Positions 18,328-27,744 of a stretch of DNA of 64,000 nucleotides are shown one piece after another. The notes beneath the pieces were generated by a model that was not told where the DNA came from, made no database searches, and saw nothing but the letters and a program-made list of their open reading frames with translations. Source of the DNA: Azospirillum endophyticum (GTDB taxonomy: Bacteria; Pseudomonadota; Alphaproteobacteria; Azospirillales; Azospirillaceae). The position numbers and the translations under genes were made by a program. Location: assembly GCF_016595245.1 (NCBI RefSeq), contig NZ_JAENHM010000060.1:124001-188000 (forward strand), in the 5' to 3' direction. Numbering within the stretch: the stretch's first letter is position 1; every line of letters starts with the position of its first letter.

Positions 18328-20418
18328 ATGAGGATCAGGGGCGTTTTTCTTTCGTGTGTCCTGGCCATGGCGACGGTGGCCGGCACGGTTTCGGCAACCT
18401 TCGTGGCCGGCGAATGGGGCAGCTACCGGCGGGCCGTCGATGCCGGTGCGCTGTCCGAAGCCATGGGTGCGGTGCTGCGCCTCACGGAAAAGCTCGTGCT
18501 GAGCCGGGGCGTCCAGAACGGTATCCTTCTCGCCGAGGCGCCCGCGAACGATGAAGGCCGGACCAAGATCGCCGGAGTCCGGAGCGCGATCGCCGAAGCA
18601 CTGGCGGACGCGCAACGGACGGTGGACAAGGCGGAGTATCCCGACCGGCGAGCCGCCGGCGATACGCTGCGGGCCATGGACACGGCCCTGACGGCACTCT
18701 ACGCCGAGGTGGATGCCCAGATCGTCCGTCCGAAAGCAGGCCGCGATCAGATCTTCGTCAAGGGCTTCGGCGACCGCATCGTGTCCCTGGTGAAGACTCT
18801 CGGTGGGGTCTCCAATGGGCTCGAAGGCGCCATCGCCGCCGCGGATCCGACCATCGCGCGGTTCGCCGGCGTCGCCCGCCTGTCCTGGGACATGCGCGAG
18901 GCCGGCGGACGACGCGTCGCCATCTTCACCACGGTGATCGGCGCCCAGCGCCCGTTGAGCACCGCCGAGATCGAATTGGCGGCCGGGTTGGCGGGGGAAA
19001 CGCGCCACGCCTGGGCTCGGCTTCAAGCCACCGCGGCCGAGATCGGTGAGGCTTCGGACCTTGATAAGGCGATGAAAGGCACCGAGACCACCTTCTTCGG
19101 CGATACCGACTCCCTGATTGCGGATCTCACCGCCAAGGGGCGCAGCGGCAGCGATTACGGCATCTCCTTCCAGGACGCATGGTCCCGCCTCGTCGGCGGC
19201 GTCCAGACGGCGTTGGCGGTGCGGGACGCCGCCATCCGGCAGGCGATGGCGCAGGCGGAAACCGCACGCGGCGCGGCGTTCCTGCGTTTGCTGCTCGCCG
19301 TCGGCGCTCTTGTCATGGTGATCCTCACCGTGGTCGGCATCGCCATCCTCATCGGCCGGCGCATCGTCGACCCGCTGGTCGGCATGACCGCCGTGCTGAG
19401 CCAACTGGCCCGGGGCGAGCGCGACGTGACGGTGCCGGCACGCGGCCGCACCGACGAGATCGGCGAAATCGCCGCCGCGGTGGAAGCCCTCCGCGTCACG
19501 GCGAAGGAAGCCGACCGGCTCGCCGCCGAACAGGCCGGCGAACAGGCCCGGCGTCAGGAGCGGACGCGTGTGGTGGAGGCGGCGATCACCGACTTCGACA
19601 GATCGGTCGTCACCATTCTCTCCACCATGGACGCCGCGGCGGTGGATCTCGATGGGACGGCGAACACCATGACCGCCGTCGCCGACGAGGCCGGCCGGCA
19701 GGCGGCGGCAACGGTGTCGACGGCTCAGGACACCGCGGTGACCGTGCAGGCCATCGCATCGGCGGCGGAGGAGATGGCCTGCTCGATCCAGGAGATCAGC
19801 CGTCAGGTGAGCGGGTCCAACGAGATCGCCTCGACCGCCCTGTCACAGGCGCAGGAGACCACCCGGTCCGTGCTGCACCTGACCGATGCGGCGGCCCGGA
19901 TCGGCGAAGTGGTCAAACTCATCCAGGACATCGCCGGCCAGACCAACCTCCTCGCGCTCAACGCCACCATCGAGGCGGCGCGGGCCGGCGAGGCCGGCAA
20001 GGGCTTTGCCGTCGTGGCCTCGGAAGTGAAGGCCTTGGCCAATCAGACCGGGAAGGCCACCGAGGACATCGCGGCGCAGATCGCGGCCGTCCAGGCGGCG
20101 ACGCAGGCGACCAGCACGGCGATCGAGGGGATCGGCAAGACCATCACCAGCATCAACGAGACGACGGCGACCATCGCCGCGGCGGTCGAGGAGCAGACGG
20201 CCACGACCGGGGAGATCACCCGCAACGTGCAGCAGGCCGCGCACAGCACGACCCTGGTCAGCCACAACATCGCCGACATGACCCAGACCGTGGCACGGTC
20301 CAGCGCCGCGGGCGCGCAGGTGACCGGCGCGTCGGGCGCGCTGGCACGGCAAGCCACCGAGCTCCGCAGGGAGGTCGAAACCTTCTTCGCCAGCATCCGC
20401 TCGTCCAGCGCCGGCTGA
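18328..20418 (+). CDS. Methyl-accepting chemotaxis protein
   Basis: 696 residues. First membrane helix at about residues 5-25; a periplasmic sensor region of nearly 290 residues, mostly helical; second membrane helix at about 315-338 (LLLAVGALVMVILTVVGIAI). A HAMP domain at about 339-391 (RRIVDPLVGMTAVLSQLARG) follows, then the signalling domain. The CheA/CheW-binding hairpin tip is at about 530-570 (DIAGQTNLLALNATIEAARA). The sensor domain is not a PAS or Cache type that I can recognise; a helical-bundle type is likely. No C-terminal CheR-tethering pentapeptide is seen (ends RSSSAG). Confidence 0.93.
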   Translation: MRIRGVFLSCVLAMATVAGTVSATFVAGEWGSYRRAVDAGALSEAMGAVLRLTEKLVLSRGVQNGILLAEAPANDEGRTKIAGVRSAIAEALADAQRTVDKAEYPDRRAAGDTLRAMDTALTALYAEVDAQIVRPKAGRDQIFVKGFGDRIVSLVKTLGGVSNGLEGAIAAADPTIARFAGVARLSWDMREAGGRRVAIFTTVIGAQRPLSTAEIELAAGLAGETRHAWARLQATAAEIGEASDLDKAMKGTETTFFGDTDSLIADLTAKGRSGSDYGISFQDAWSRLVGGVQTALAVRDAAIRQAMAQAETARGAAFLRLLLAVGALVMVILTVVGIAILIGRRIVDPLVGMTAVLSQLARGERDVTVPARGRTDEIGEIAAAVEALRVTAKEADRLAAEQAGEQARRQERTRVVEAAITDFDRSVVTILSTMDAAAVDLDGTANTMTAVADEAGRQAAATVSTAQDTAVTVQAIASAAEEMACSIQEISRQVSGSNEIASTALSQAQETTRSVLHLTDAAARIGEVVKLIQDIAGQTNLLALNATIEAARAGEAGKGFAVVASEVKALANQTGKATEDIAAQIAAVQAATQATSTAIEGIGKTITSINETTATIAAAVEEQTATTGEITRNVQQAAHSTTLVSHNIADMTQTVARSSAAGAQVTGASGALARQATELRREVETFFASIRSSSAG

Positions 20419-20493
20419 CGGCCTGTGCGGACGCCGTTGCCCCCACTCGCGAGGGCAACGGCGGCTCGCACTCAAGGACCCTTATCCGGCTCC

Positions 20494-22128
20494 TTATTCG
20501 GCATCGTCCGGCTGCCACGCGCGCCGGCGCAGCTTGAAGCGCTGGACCTTGCCGGTCTCCGTCCGCGGCAGGGCGTCGAGGAACTCGACCGCCCGCGGGT
20601 ACTTGTAGGGGGCGATGTGATCCTTGACGAAGCTCTGCAACTCTTCCGCCAGATGCTCGTCGGGACGGACATCGTCGCGCAGCACGACGAAAGCCTTGGG
20701 GATGGTGCCGCGCACCGGGTCGGGAGCGGCGATCACCGCGCATTCCTGCACCGCCTCATGGCTCAGCAGGATGTTCTCGACCTCCAGGCCGGAGATCTTG
20801 TAGCCGGCCGAGACGATCAGGTCGTCGGTGCGGGCATGATACCAGAAGAAGCCGTCCTCATCGACGTGGAAGGCATCGCCGGTCAGGTTCCAGCCCTGCT
20901 GGACGTAGCTTTCCTGCCTGGGATCGTCGAGATAGAGGCAGCCGGTCGCCCCGCGCACCGCCAACCGCCCGACCTGGCCGGGGGGAAGCCGGCGGAACTG
21001 GTCGTCGACCACCATCGCCTCATAGCCCGGCACCGGCTTGCCGGTGGAGCCCGGCCGCACGTCGCCGGGCACGGCATGCAGCACGGCGTTCAGCAACTCG
21101 GTGGTGCCCAGGCTATCGAGGATCTCGAGCCCGGTGGCGTCGCGCCAGCCTTCGAAGGTCTGCTGCGGCAGCGGCTCGCCGGCCGAGACGCAGAGCCGCA
21201 GGGACGCCAGCCCCTTCACCAGAGCCGGGTTCTCGGCCATCCGGCCGATCATGCCGCGGTAGACGGTGGGCACGGTGAACATCACCGTCGCCTTGTGGCG
21301 GGTGGCGGCCTCCAGCAGCCGGTCGGCGGTGCCGCGCTCCAGCAGGATGACCGAGGCGCCGATGCGCAGCGGGAACAGCAGAAGCCCGCCCAGCCCATAG
21401 GCGAAGGCCAGCGTCGGCGAGCCGCAGAACACGTCGCTGGCCGTCGTCCCCAGCACCGAGCGCGGCGACAGGTCGGAAATCGCCAGCAGATGACGGTGCA
21501 GATGGGCCGCGGCCTTCGGCGTGCCGGTGGTGCCGGAGGTGAAGGCGATCAGCGCGACATCGTCCTGCGCCGTGTCGGCGGCCCGGAACCCGGCGGGCTT
21601 GGTGGCGATGCGGTGTTCCAGCTCGCCGTCGCGGAAGCCGACGATGCGCAGCGACGGCAGCGCCGCCTCTTCCAGATCGTCGAGGAAATGGGTGTCGCAC
21701 AGCGCCATGTCGATGGCGGCGCGCTTCAGCACGTCGGCCAGTTCGGGCGCGCGCAGCAGCGGCATGGTCGGCACCAGGACGCCGCCGGCCTTGATGACCG
21801 CCAGCCAGCAGGCGGCCAGCATCGGCGTGTTGGGGCCGCGCAGCAGGACGCGGTTGCCGGTGACCAGCCCGTAATCCTCGGTCAGGACGCGGGCGATGCG
21901 GTCGACGGTGTCGCGCAACCGGCCATAGCTCCACACCTCGCCGTCGCCGCCGATCAGGCAGGGACGCTCGTCCCAGCCGCGCTCGCGCCAGCCGTCGATC
22001 AGCGCGGAGACGGCGTTGAGCCGCCGGGGATATTGCAGTTCGGGACGTTCGAGGATCAGGTCGGGGCGCTGGGCCGGTGCCGGCAGCCGGTCGCGGGTGA
22101 AACTGTCCAGATGCCCGGATGACGTCAT
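20494..22128 (-). CDS. Aryl/acyl-CoA ligase, 2-aminobenzoate-CoA ligase-like
   Basis: 544 residues from the ATG at 22128 (MTSSGHLDSFTRDRLP), which fits the family start; GGGGGAGG lies about 11 bases upstream. A 46-residue longer form exists but is unlikely. AMP-binding motifs: FTSGTTGTPKAAAHLHRH (P-loop), LDSLGTTELLNAV and the C-terminal GYKISGLEVENILLSH and lysine LPRTETGKVQRFKL. The overall pattern is that of benzoate or 2-aminobenzoate-CoA ligases, which make the CoA thioester with ATP. No ring-degradation genes are adjacent, so the substrate is uncertain. It converges with the chemoreceptor gene. Confidence 0.8.
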   Translation of the reverse strand: MTSSGHLDSFTRDRLPAPAQRPDLILERPELQYPRRLNAVSALIDGWRERGWDERPCLIGGDGEVWSYGRLRDTVDRIARVLTEDYGLVTGNRVLLRGPNTPMLAACWLAVIKAGGVLVPTMPLLRAPELADVLKRAAIDMALCDTHFLDDLEEAALPSLRIVGFRDGELEHRIATKPAGFRAADTAQDDVALIAFTSGTTGTPKAAAHLHRHLLAISDLSPRSVLGTTASDVFCGSPTLAFAYGLGGLLLFPLRIGASVILLERGTADRLLEAATRHKATVMFTVPTVYRGMIGRMAENPALVKGLASLRLCVSAGEPLPQQTFEGWRDATGLEILDSLGTTELLNAVLHAVPGDVRPGSTGKPVPGYEAMVVDDQFRRLPPGQVGRLAVRGATGCLYLDDPRQESYVQQGWNLTGDAFHVDEDGFFWYHARTDDLIVSAGYKISGLEVENILLSHEAVQECAVIAAPDPVRGTIPKAFVVLRDDVRPDEHLAEELQSFVKDHIAPYKYPRAVEFLDALPRTETGKVQRFKLRRRAWQPDDAE

Positions 22129-22483
22129 GCGCGGCGTTGCCTCCCCCCGCTGAAGGACGGGGAGGACGGGGCCGGCGTGATCGGTGGGCGGACCCGGCCG
22201 CCACACGCGCGGTTCAGACACGGCCATGCCGTCGGCCGGCGCGAATGCGCATCCCTTCATGGGCAATGCTCCATCTCCCCCCGCAGAGGACGCATGAACA
22301 CGCCTCCGTCTTGTCTTTTATGATCCGACTATAGTGCCGGGAGGCGCAACTGAGCCATGCAACGAACGAATGGTGGATGCACCATCAATCACCATTCCTG
22401 CCGGGGCAAGTGACTGAAAACGCCTATTTTTCGTTGGTGAGACGCATGATTTGGAACGAAAGTACGGGTCGGCGTACCGATCT
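22129..22483. other. Intergenic region upstream of the CoA ligase
   Basis: 355 bases with no gene. It holds an inverted repeat TGGTG-gatg-CACCA at 22371-22384, itself inside a larger symmetry (AATGGTG ... CACCATT, 22369-22396). This is a possible operator for a regulator of the CoA ligase gene; the regulator is not identified. Confidence 0.35.
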
Positions 22484-23017
22484 TCAGCCGTTCTGCAGAT
22501 AGAGGTCGATCTCGCCCTGCTCCATCACATGGGCGGTGCCATGGATGATGCCATTGGCGACCTGGATGATGCGGTGGATCATCGCGACGGAGGTCTGGCA
22601 GTCCATCCGCAGCTTGTCGGGGTCGCCGCTGTCGATATCGGTTCCGATCCGCTCCAGCGTATGGGCGATCACCTGATGGGCCTGGGCGATGGTGTCCTCG
22701 AAAGGACGGAGGAACTTCGACGGCACATGGCCGTAGGCCTCGATCGCCAGATCCTTGTCGGAGAAGCCGCTGTCGCGGAAATGCTCGGCATAGCTCTTGG
22801 GCTGCCAGATGCGGCATTCCTCCAGCATGTCCGGCATGTCGGGGATCATCTCGATCAGCATCACGATTTCGTTGAAGTGATTGAGATAATCGGTCGCCAG
22901 CAGCGTCTTCTCGGAAATGTTCGTTCCGCGCACGCACTCCCGCCACCGAGCGAAGTCGGCCAGCTCATCCGGCGGAATGCCATCCATCAGGGACCGATCC
23001 AACTCTTGGTCTTCCAT
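22484..23017 (-). CDS. Hypothetical acidic helical protein
   Basis: 177 residues from the ATG at 23017 (a TTG two codons upstream is also in frame). The protein is acidic and mostly helical (LNHFNEIVMLIEMIPDMPDM, LRPFEDTIAQAHQVIAHTLE, AMIHRIIQVANGIIHGTAHV), without signal peptide or membrane helix. No family recognised. Histidines spaced along the last helices (HQVIAH, IHRII, GIIHGTAH) could bind metal, but this is speculation. Confidence 0.6.
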   Translation of the reverse strand: MEDQELDRSLMDGIPPDELADFARWRECVRGTNISEKTLLATDYLNHFNEIVMLIEMIPDMPDMLEECRIWQPKSYAEHFRDSGFSDKDLAIEAYGHVPSKFLRPFEDTIAQAHQVIAHTLERIGTDIDSGDPDKLRMDCQTSVAMIHRIIQVANGIIHGTAHVMEQGEIDLYLQNG

Positions 23018-23959
23018 GCACAAACCCGGACCCGATGCGGCAGCCCACGCGATACACCGCGGCCGGCGCGATATGGCCGGCCCGTCACACGGACGATGCG
23101 CCTCCAGACGCCGTAATCCAACCGTGCGCCGATGTCCTTAACGTTGGATTACTCGCGTTGCAAGCGCGGGCTTGTGAAAGTCCCCGATTGACAGAATGGA
23201 AGCGATGACGGGGCCATTATCTGTCCAGACAAAGATTCGCCGCCGGCGCCGGTCCGCGTGACGTCGCGGCCGCGCCTGACGGCGAGAGGATTGGCGGTTC
23301 AGGGAGGAATCACACCATGCCTCTTCAAACACCTCCCCCGCTGGTTGGTTCCCGGACCGCTCCGCTCGGTCTTTCCAGCCGCCGGACCGGGAGATCCGGG
23401 ACTCCCGGCGGGAAAAAGAAAAACGCGCCGGCCTGGGGGATGGCCGGCGCGTTCGAGGATCGGGAACACTCGCCTCGCCCTCTCACGGCCATGGCCGGAG
23501 GGCAAAGTCAGAGTATGCTTGTAAGTCTTTCAGAACGGTTAAGCCTCTCCCTCCGGCACCCCCTATGCAACGGGCGTCATAGGCCGCCGGTTGGAGACGC
23601 AGAACCGGACCATGCCATGCTTCATACCATGCATAGTGAGTAATCCTTTCCTGGTATCTCGAATAAATCTTTCGAGTTCACTCCCGTTAGGCCGTGAACT
23701 GCGCCATATGAATTTAACCGTTGCGGGTCGGGATGCGTCAGTCTGCTGGTCGAAGCAGCGTCGATGGCGTCGCGGTCTTCGGCGGGACCGCCCGCCCAGT
23801 CAGCCGCCCGGATTCGCCGCCGGGTTTCGCCGCTGGGCAGGCGGACCGGGAAGAGGCGGCCCGGGAAGAGATCGAATTGCACCGGCGGTACCCGGCTTCC
23901 CGGGACGGCCGATGGGTGGATGCCAGGAACACGCGCCGCAGAAAGGCACGGGGAGAGAG
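23018..23959. other. Long intergenic region with an orphan terminator
   Basis: 942 bases without a convincing gene. It holds a strong minus-strand terminator (23412-23453) with no coding gene feeding it, and a plus-strand ATG at 23317 behind agggaggaa whose 108-codon frame runs through that hairpin. The frames over 23591-23959 look like read-through, not protein. No NepR- or EcfG-like gene is seen, although PhyR follows. Confidence 0.5.
23412..23453 (-). terminator. Rho-independent terminator, minus strand, no assigned gene
   Basis: A perfect 12-bp stem (aacgcgccggcc / ggccggcgcgtt, 8-base loop) is followed on the minus strand by TTTTTCTTTTTC. This is a textbook terminator for leftward transcription. 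The nearest leftward gene start to its right is not seen before 24819, which suggests a small RNA between about 23454 and 23700, or a terminator left from a lost gene. Confidence 0.75.
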
Positions 23960-24763
23960 ATGGAGCAGTACACCGGTCACTTCATGCAGCATTTGCCCTA
24001 CCTGCGCCGCTATGCCCGCGCATTGACCGGGACGAACGGGCGGGGGGACGCCTTGGTGACCCGCACCCTTGAATGGTATCTGGAGGCGGACGAGGCTGAG
24101 ACCGGCCGGGGCGGCGAGCTGTCCCGCGGCATCTTCTATCGCCACCTGAACCAGTTGCAGGACGAGGAAGGCTCACCCCCGGCGGCGGCGCCGTATCATC
24201 CGGTCGAATCGGCGCTGATGACGCTGGAGGAAATCGACCGCCGTCTCTACCTTCTGGTCAACCTGGAGGATTTGCCGGTCGGCGATGCCGCGGCCGTCCT
24301 GGGCCTCGCACCGGAAGATGCGGTGGAGCGCCTGACCCATGCGCGCGAGCGTGTCCGCGCCCGCCTGACCGCCACGATCCTGATCGTCGAGGATGATGCC
24401 ATCATCGCCTACGATCTGGCGGAAACGGTGCGTGGCATGGGTCACATCGTCTGCGGCAACGCGGCGACGATGGACGAGGCGCTGGCACTGGCGGCCGAGC
24501 ACCGTCCGACGCTGGCCCTGATGGACATCCGGCTGGCCGACGGCGACAACGGGCTGGAGGTGGCGCGCGAGTTGCGGGCGCGCCGGTTCCTGCCGGTGAT
24601 CTTCGTCACCGCCTTCCCGGACGATCTGGCGAAGCACGGGCTGGAGCATCTGGGTCCGGTGATCCCGAAGCCCTTCACGCGCGACCAGATCGAACAGGCG
24701 ATCACCCGCGCGGTGTTCATGCCGCAGCCGGAAGACGCCCGCGAGACGGCGCAGCCCCATTGA
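23960..24763 (+). CDS. phyR: PhyR-type general stress response regulator
   Basis: 267 residues, start ATG behind ggggagaga. Residues 1-135 form a sigma-factor-like domain with ECF region 2/4 character (RRYARALTGTNGRGD, LLVNLEDLPVGDAAAVLGLA). Residues 138-255 form a receiver domain with acidic pair EDD at 144-146, phospho-acceptor D189 (LALMDIRL) and K237 (IPKPF). This domain order defines PhyR, the anti-anti-sigma factor that, when phosphorylated, binds NepR and frees the EcfG sigma factor in alphaproteobacteria. NepR, EcfG and a HWE kinase are normally adjacent but are absent here. Confidence 0.9.
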   Translation: MEQYTGHFMQHLPYLRRYARALTGTNGRGDALVTRTLEWYLEADEAETGRGGELSRGIFYRHLNQLQDEEGSPPAAAPYHPVESALMTLEEIDRRLYLLVNLEDLPVGDAAAVLGLAPEDAVERLTHARERVRARLTATILIVEDDAIIAYDLAETVRGMGHIVCGNAATMDEALALAAEHRPTLALMDIRLADGDNGLEVARELRARRFLPVIFVTAFPDDLAKHGLEHLGPVIPKPFTRDQIEQAITRAVFMPQPEDARETAQPH

Positions 24764-24818
24764 GTGAGGGGCGGCGCCGCAGCGGCGTCGGGCCGGCTCG
24801 ACCGGCCGGAGGGCGGGC

Positions 24819-25697
24819 TTAGCGGAAGACCACCGTCTTGTTGCCGTTGAGCAGAACGCGATGCTCCACATGGTAGCGGACGGCACGGGCCAGCACGATG
24901 TTCTCGATGTCACGCCCGATGGCCACCAGGTCGTCGGGCGTCATCGTGTGGTCGACCCGTTCGGCCTCCTGCTCGATGATCGGGCCCTCGTCGAGATTGG
25001 ACGTGACGTAGTGCGCGGTGGCGCCGATCAGCTTCACGCCGCGGGCATGGGCCTGATGGTAGGGCTTGGCGCCCTTGAAGCTTGGCAGGAAGCTGTGGTG
25101 GATGTTGATGACCCGGCCCGCCATCCGCTCGCACAGCGTGCCCGACAGCACCTGCATGTAGCGGGCGAGCACCACCAGGTCGACCTTCTCCTCCTCGACG
25201 ATCTCCAGCAGGCGGGATTCCTGCTGCGCCTTGTTGTCGGAGCCGACCGGCAGATGGTGGAACGGGATGTTGTGCCAAGCCGCCAGCTGGTAGAAATCCC
25301 GGTGGTTGGAGACGATGGCCGGAATTTCGATCGGCAGATAGCCGGTGCGGTAGCGGTACAGCAGGTCGTTCAGGCAGTGGCCGAACTTCGACACCATGAT
25401 CAGCACGCGCGGACGGCGGCGGGCATCGTGGATCTTCCAGGTCATGGCGAAACGCTCGGCCACCTGGGCGGCGAATTCCGCCTCCAGCTGTTCCTTCGTC
25501 GCCCCGCCGGGATTGCCGCCGGAATTGCCGTTGAAGCTGACGCGCATGAAGAACAGGCCCGAAATGCGGTCGCCGAACTGCGCGCTGTCGATGATGTTGC
25601 AGCTCCGCTCCGCCAGGAAGCCTGACACGGCGAAGACGATGCCGACGGTGTCGGGGCAGGAAACGGTAAGGATATAGTCGGAGCCGGTCTCAGACAT
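24819..25697 (-). CDS. purU: Formyltetrahydrofolate deformylase
   Basis: 292 residues. N-terminal ACT domain (YILTVSCPDTVGIVFAVSGF) and C-terminal formyl-transferase fold with VLIMVSKFGHCLNDLLYRY and INIHHSFLPSFKGAKPYHQA. The downstream catalytic aspartate is in NLDEGPIIEQE. The enzyme hydrolyses 10-formyl-THF to THF and formate, feeding PurT or balancing one-carbon pools. Start ATG at 25697 (MSETGSDY); an upstream in-frame extension is not supported. It sits apart from the oxalate genes, but both routes release formate. Confidence 0.93.
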   Translation of the reverse strand: MSETGSDYILTVSCPDTVGIVFAVSGFLAERSCNIIDSAQFGDRISGLFFMRVSFNGNSGGNPGGATKEQLEAEFAAQVAERFAMTWKIHDARRRPRVLIMVSKFGHCLNDLLYRYRTGYLPIEIPAIVSNHRDFYQLAAWHNIPFHHLPVGSDNKAQQESRLLEIVEEEKVDLVVLARYMQVLSGTLCERMAGRVINIHHSFLPSFKGAKPYHQAHARGVKLIGATAHYVTSNLDEGPIIEQEAERVDHTMTPDDLVAIGRDIENIVLARAVRYHVEHRVLLNGNKTVVFR

Positions 25698-25932
25698 CGC
25701 GCGTCCACCATGACGTACAGCAAGAAAAGGGGGAGGCTTCCCTAGCACGAACGCCGCGATGTTGCACCCGCTTCATGAGCGCTTCGGCACATGGCTGTAC
25801 CGACGGCTGCATTGCGGACAGGGACTAGCGCCGATCGCAGCCGCTGCGGCCCACGCCGCTCTGGCATTGCCAAGCCCCTGGTGCGACAATCGAAAAGGGC
25901 CGGACTGGCCGGCAAAGCAGGGCGGGGGCTCC

Positions 25933-26319
25933 ATGGCATCCGGCGGCAAGGTCATCGGCGAATACGCCAAGGGCAAAGTCGACAAGCTGATGACGGCGGA
26001 CGCCGCCGACAGCAGCCGCAGCCAGCGCATCCGCCATTTCCTCGAAAACATGGACGCCGCCATCCTGGAGGCCAATTGCGAGGTCATCGGGCGCGAGCTG
26101 CCCAACCTGAACCGGGAGACTTTCCTGCGCATGGCGGTACGGGTGGCGGAACTGCGCGCCGACTATATCCGCGCCGGTCTGACGCTGTCCGAATCCCGGC
26201 GCCCGAACCAATCGGCGGTCGCCGACCTCGCCCGCCTGCGGGCCGCCTACGAGGAGATGCAATCCGTCTATGAGGCCGCCGAACGGGTGATCGAGCGAGG
26301 ATACGCAAAGCTGGGGTGA
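25933..26319 (+). CDS. Hypothetical helical protein
   Basis: 128 residues from the ATG at 25933, preceded by agggcgggggc; a longer frame back to 25759 overlaps the purU promoter side and is not used. Predicted fully helical with heptad-like runs (LENMDAAILEANCEVIGREL, LARLRAAYEEMQSVYEAAER). No known domain or export signal. The gene is convergent with the small coiled-coil gene to its right. Confidence 0.55.
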   Translation: MASGGKVIGEYAKGKVDKLMTADAADSSRSQRIRHFLENMDAAILEANCEVIGRELPNLNRETFLRMAVRVAELRADYIRAGLTLSESRRPNQSAVADLARLRAAYEEMQSVYEAAERVIERGYAKLG

Positions 26320-26362
26320 GGTGCGGCAATCGGCAGCGAGGGCCGAACAGTCATCCCGGAAA

Positions 26363-26402
26363 CAAAAACCCCCTCCCCCGCGCTCTTGCGGAGAAGGGGT
26401 GC
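26363..26402. repeat. GC-rich palindromic intergenic repeat
   Basis: An element of the ccctcccc...ggggaggg type after the hypothetical gene at 25933; right arm aaggggt, left arm acccccctcc. One of several mosaic copies (also near 30024, 34920, 43430, 45229). It may act as a terminator. Confidence 0.45.
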
Positions 26403-26475
26403 GACCGATCCGGTCACGTCGAATTCAGTGGCGACCTTTCATGACGACACCCGGCGGCCGATGCGGCGGCCGGGG

Positions 26476-26643
26476 TCACACGTCGTGGAAATGTTCCAAC
26501 TCACGACGCAGGCTGGTGGCCTCCTGCCGCAGGCCGACGATCCGGCGGACGTCGGGACTCTGCTGCTGCTCCTCGCGTTCGAGCTTATCCTCGATTTCGC
26601 GCTGCTCTTGCCGGATGATGTTGAACAGTGCTTTCCTCAACAT
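26476..26643 (-). CDS. Small coiled-coil protein
   Basis: 55 residues: MLRKALFNIIRQEQREIEDK, then a glutamate/glutamine-rich helix, then RRIVGLRQEATSLRRELEHF. GGGAGG lies 7 bases before the ATG, a good ribosome site. The whole chain is charged and helical with heptad spacing, like YdcH/DUF465-type small proteins, though I cannot place it in that family with certainty. It has an A/T-rich upstream region (26650-26720) that could hold its promoter. Confidence 0.6.
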   Translation of the reverse strand: MLRKALFNIIRQEQREIEDKLEREEQQQSPDVRRIVGLRQEATSLRRELEHFHDV

Positions 26644-26901
26644 CGACACCTCCCGAGCTGATCGCTAAAATTTTAGCGCTTTTCCAGACTTCCATCAAGC
26701 AACCATTCACCTTTGTCGAATCATCGGCATGTCAAGTCTGCCGGGATGACCGGATGGTCACAAATATTCAGGAATGGTAACCTGCACGGCCTTGACAATA
26801 CTTTTTCGTAGCCGCATTGGTTAATGATTCGGGATAGATCAACGGGCGGCGCAGTCGGGTGCCGAGCCCCTTCCCTCCTTTGCAGCACGGTATTTTTGGT
26901 G

Positions 26902-27744
26902 ATGGATCGACGGCAGCTGCTTGGGCTCGGGCTGAGCAAACTTTGGTTAACCGCCGTCGGCGCGGCAGGGGCGGCGCTGGCGCAGTCGCCGGGCCAAGCC
27001 TGCGCCTCGGCGATGGAACGGCGGCCGGACCGCAAACCCACCGCGGGCACTCCGACGCGATCCCGGCTGGTGATGCTCGATCCCGGCCATGGCGGCAACG
27101 ATCCCGGCGCCATCGGCACTCGCGGCACCTTCGAGAAGGAGGTAACGCTGGACATCGCCCGCGACGTCGCGCGCATCCTGGCCGACCGCCACCGCATCGG
27201 CGTCAAGCTGACGCGCGGCGACGACCGTTTCCTGGCGCTGGACGAACGGGTGGCGCTGACCCGCGAGGCAGGCGCCGACCTGTTCGTATCGATCCACGCC
27301 GACAGCGCCCCCAATGCCGACGCCCGCGGCCTGTCCGCCTATATCCTGTCGGAAAAGGCCTCGGACTCCTTCGCCTCCCGCCTCGCCCAGCAGGAGAACC
27401 AGGCCGACCGCTTCGGCAAGGCGGGATCGGTCGGCGGCGGCCGCATCGTCAAGGACATCCTGCTCGACCTGACGGCGCGCCATACCCGCCATGCCTCTCT
27501 GGCCGCCCGCCAGCTTTTGGTGGAGGGTGCGGGGAAGGAATTGCACCTGCTCGACAACCCGATGCGCGCGGCCAATTTCGCGGTGCTGAAGGCGACGGAC
27601 GTGCCGTCGGTGCTGGTGGAGACCGGCTTCCTGTCCAACCCGAGGGACGAGGAGATCCTGCGCGACGCCACCGCGCGTCGGGTGGTCTCCCGCGTGCTGG
27701 CGCGCGAAATCGCCAAAGTCCTCTCCAGCCCAGCTTTCGCCTGA
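26902..27744 (+). CDS. N-acetylmuramoyl-L-alanine amidase (AmiC-type)
   Basis: 280 residues from the ATG at 26902, which places a twin-arginine-like leader first (MDRRQLLGLGLSKLWLTAVG, hydrophobic to about residue 28). The Amidase_3 zinc residues follow in order: LDPGHGGNDPGA, then TFEKEVTLDIA (Glu), FVSIHADSAP and VLVETGFLSN. It splits the amide between MurNAc and the stem peptide during cell separation. E. coli AmiA and AmiC are also Tat-exported. Longer in-frame starts up to 26824 would bury the leader and are not used. Confidence 0.88.
   Translation: MDRRQLLGLGLSKLWLTAVGAAGAALAQSPGQACASAMERRPDRKPTAGTPTRSRLVMLDPGHGGNDPGAIGTRGTFEKEVTLDIARDVARILADRHRIGVKLTRGDDRFLALDERVALTREAGADLFVSIHADSAPNADARGLSAYILSEKASDSFASRLAQQENQADRFGKAGSVGGGRIVKDILLDLTARHTRHASLAARQLLVEGAGKELHLLDNPMRAANFAVLKATDVPSVLVETGFLSNPRDEEILRDATARRVVSRVLAREIAKVLSSPAFA

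Noticed and set aside
23605..23636. catgccatgc...ataccatgcat as an operator
   Set aside because: Repeats of CATG words but no GT-n-AC palindrome at the right spacing.
23317..23643. 108-codon plus-strand frame behind agggaggaa
   Set aside because: It reads through the 23412-23453 terminator and has low-complexity, unfolded-looking protein sequence.
24790..24810. purU terminator (ggccgg / ccggcc)
   Set aside because: Stem of only 6 bp without a T tract.
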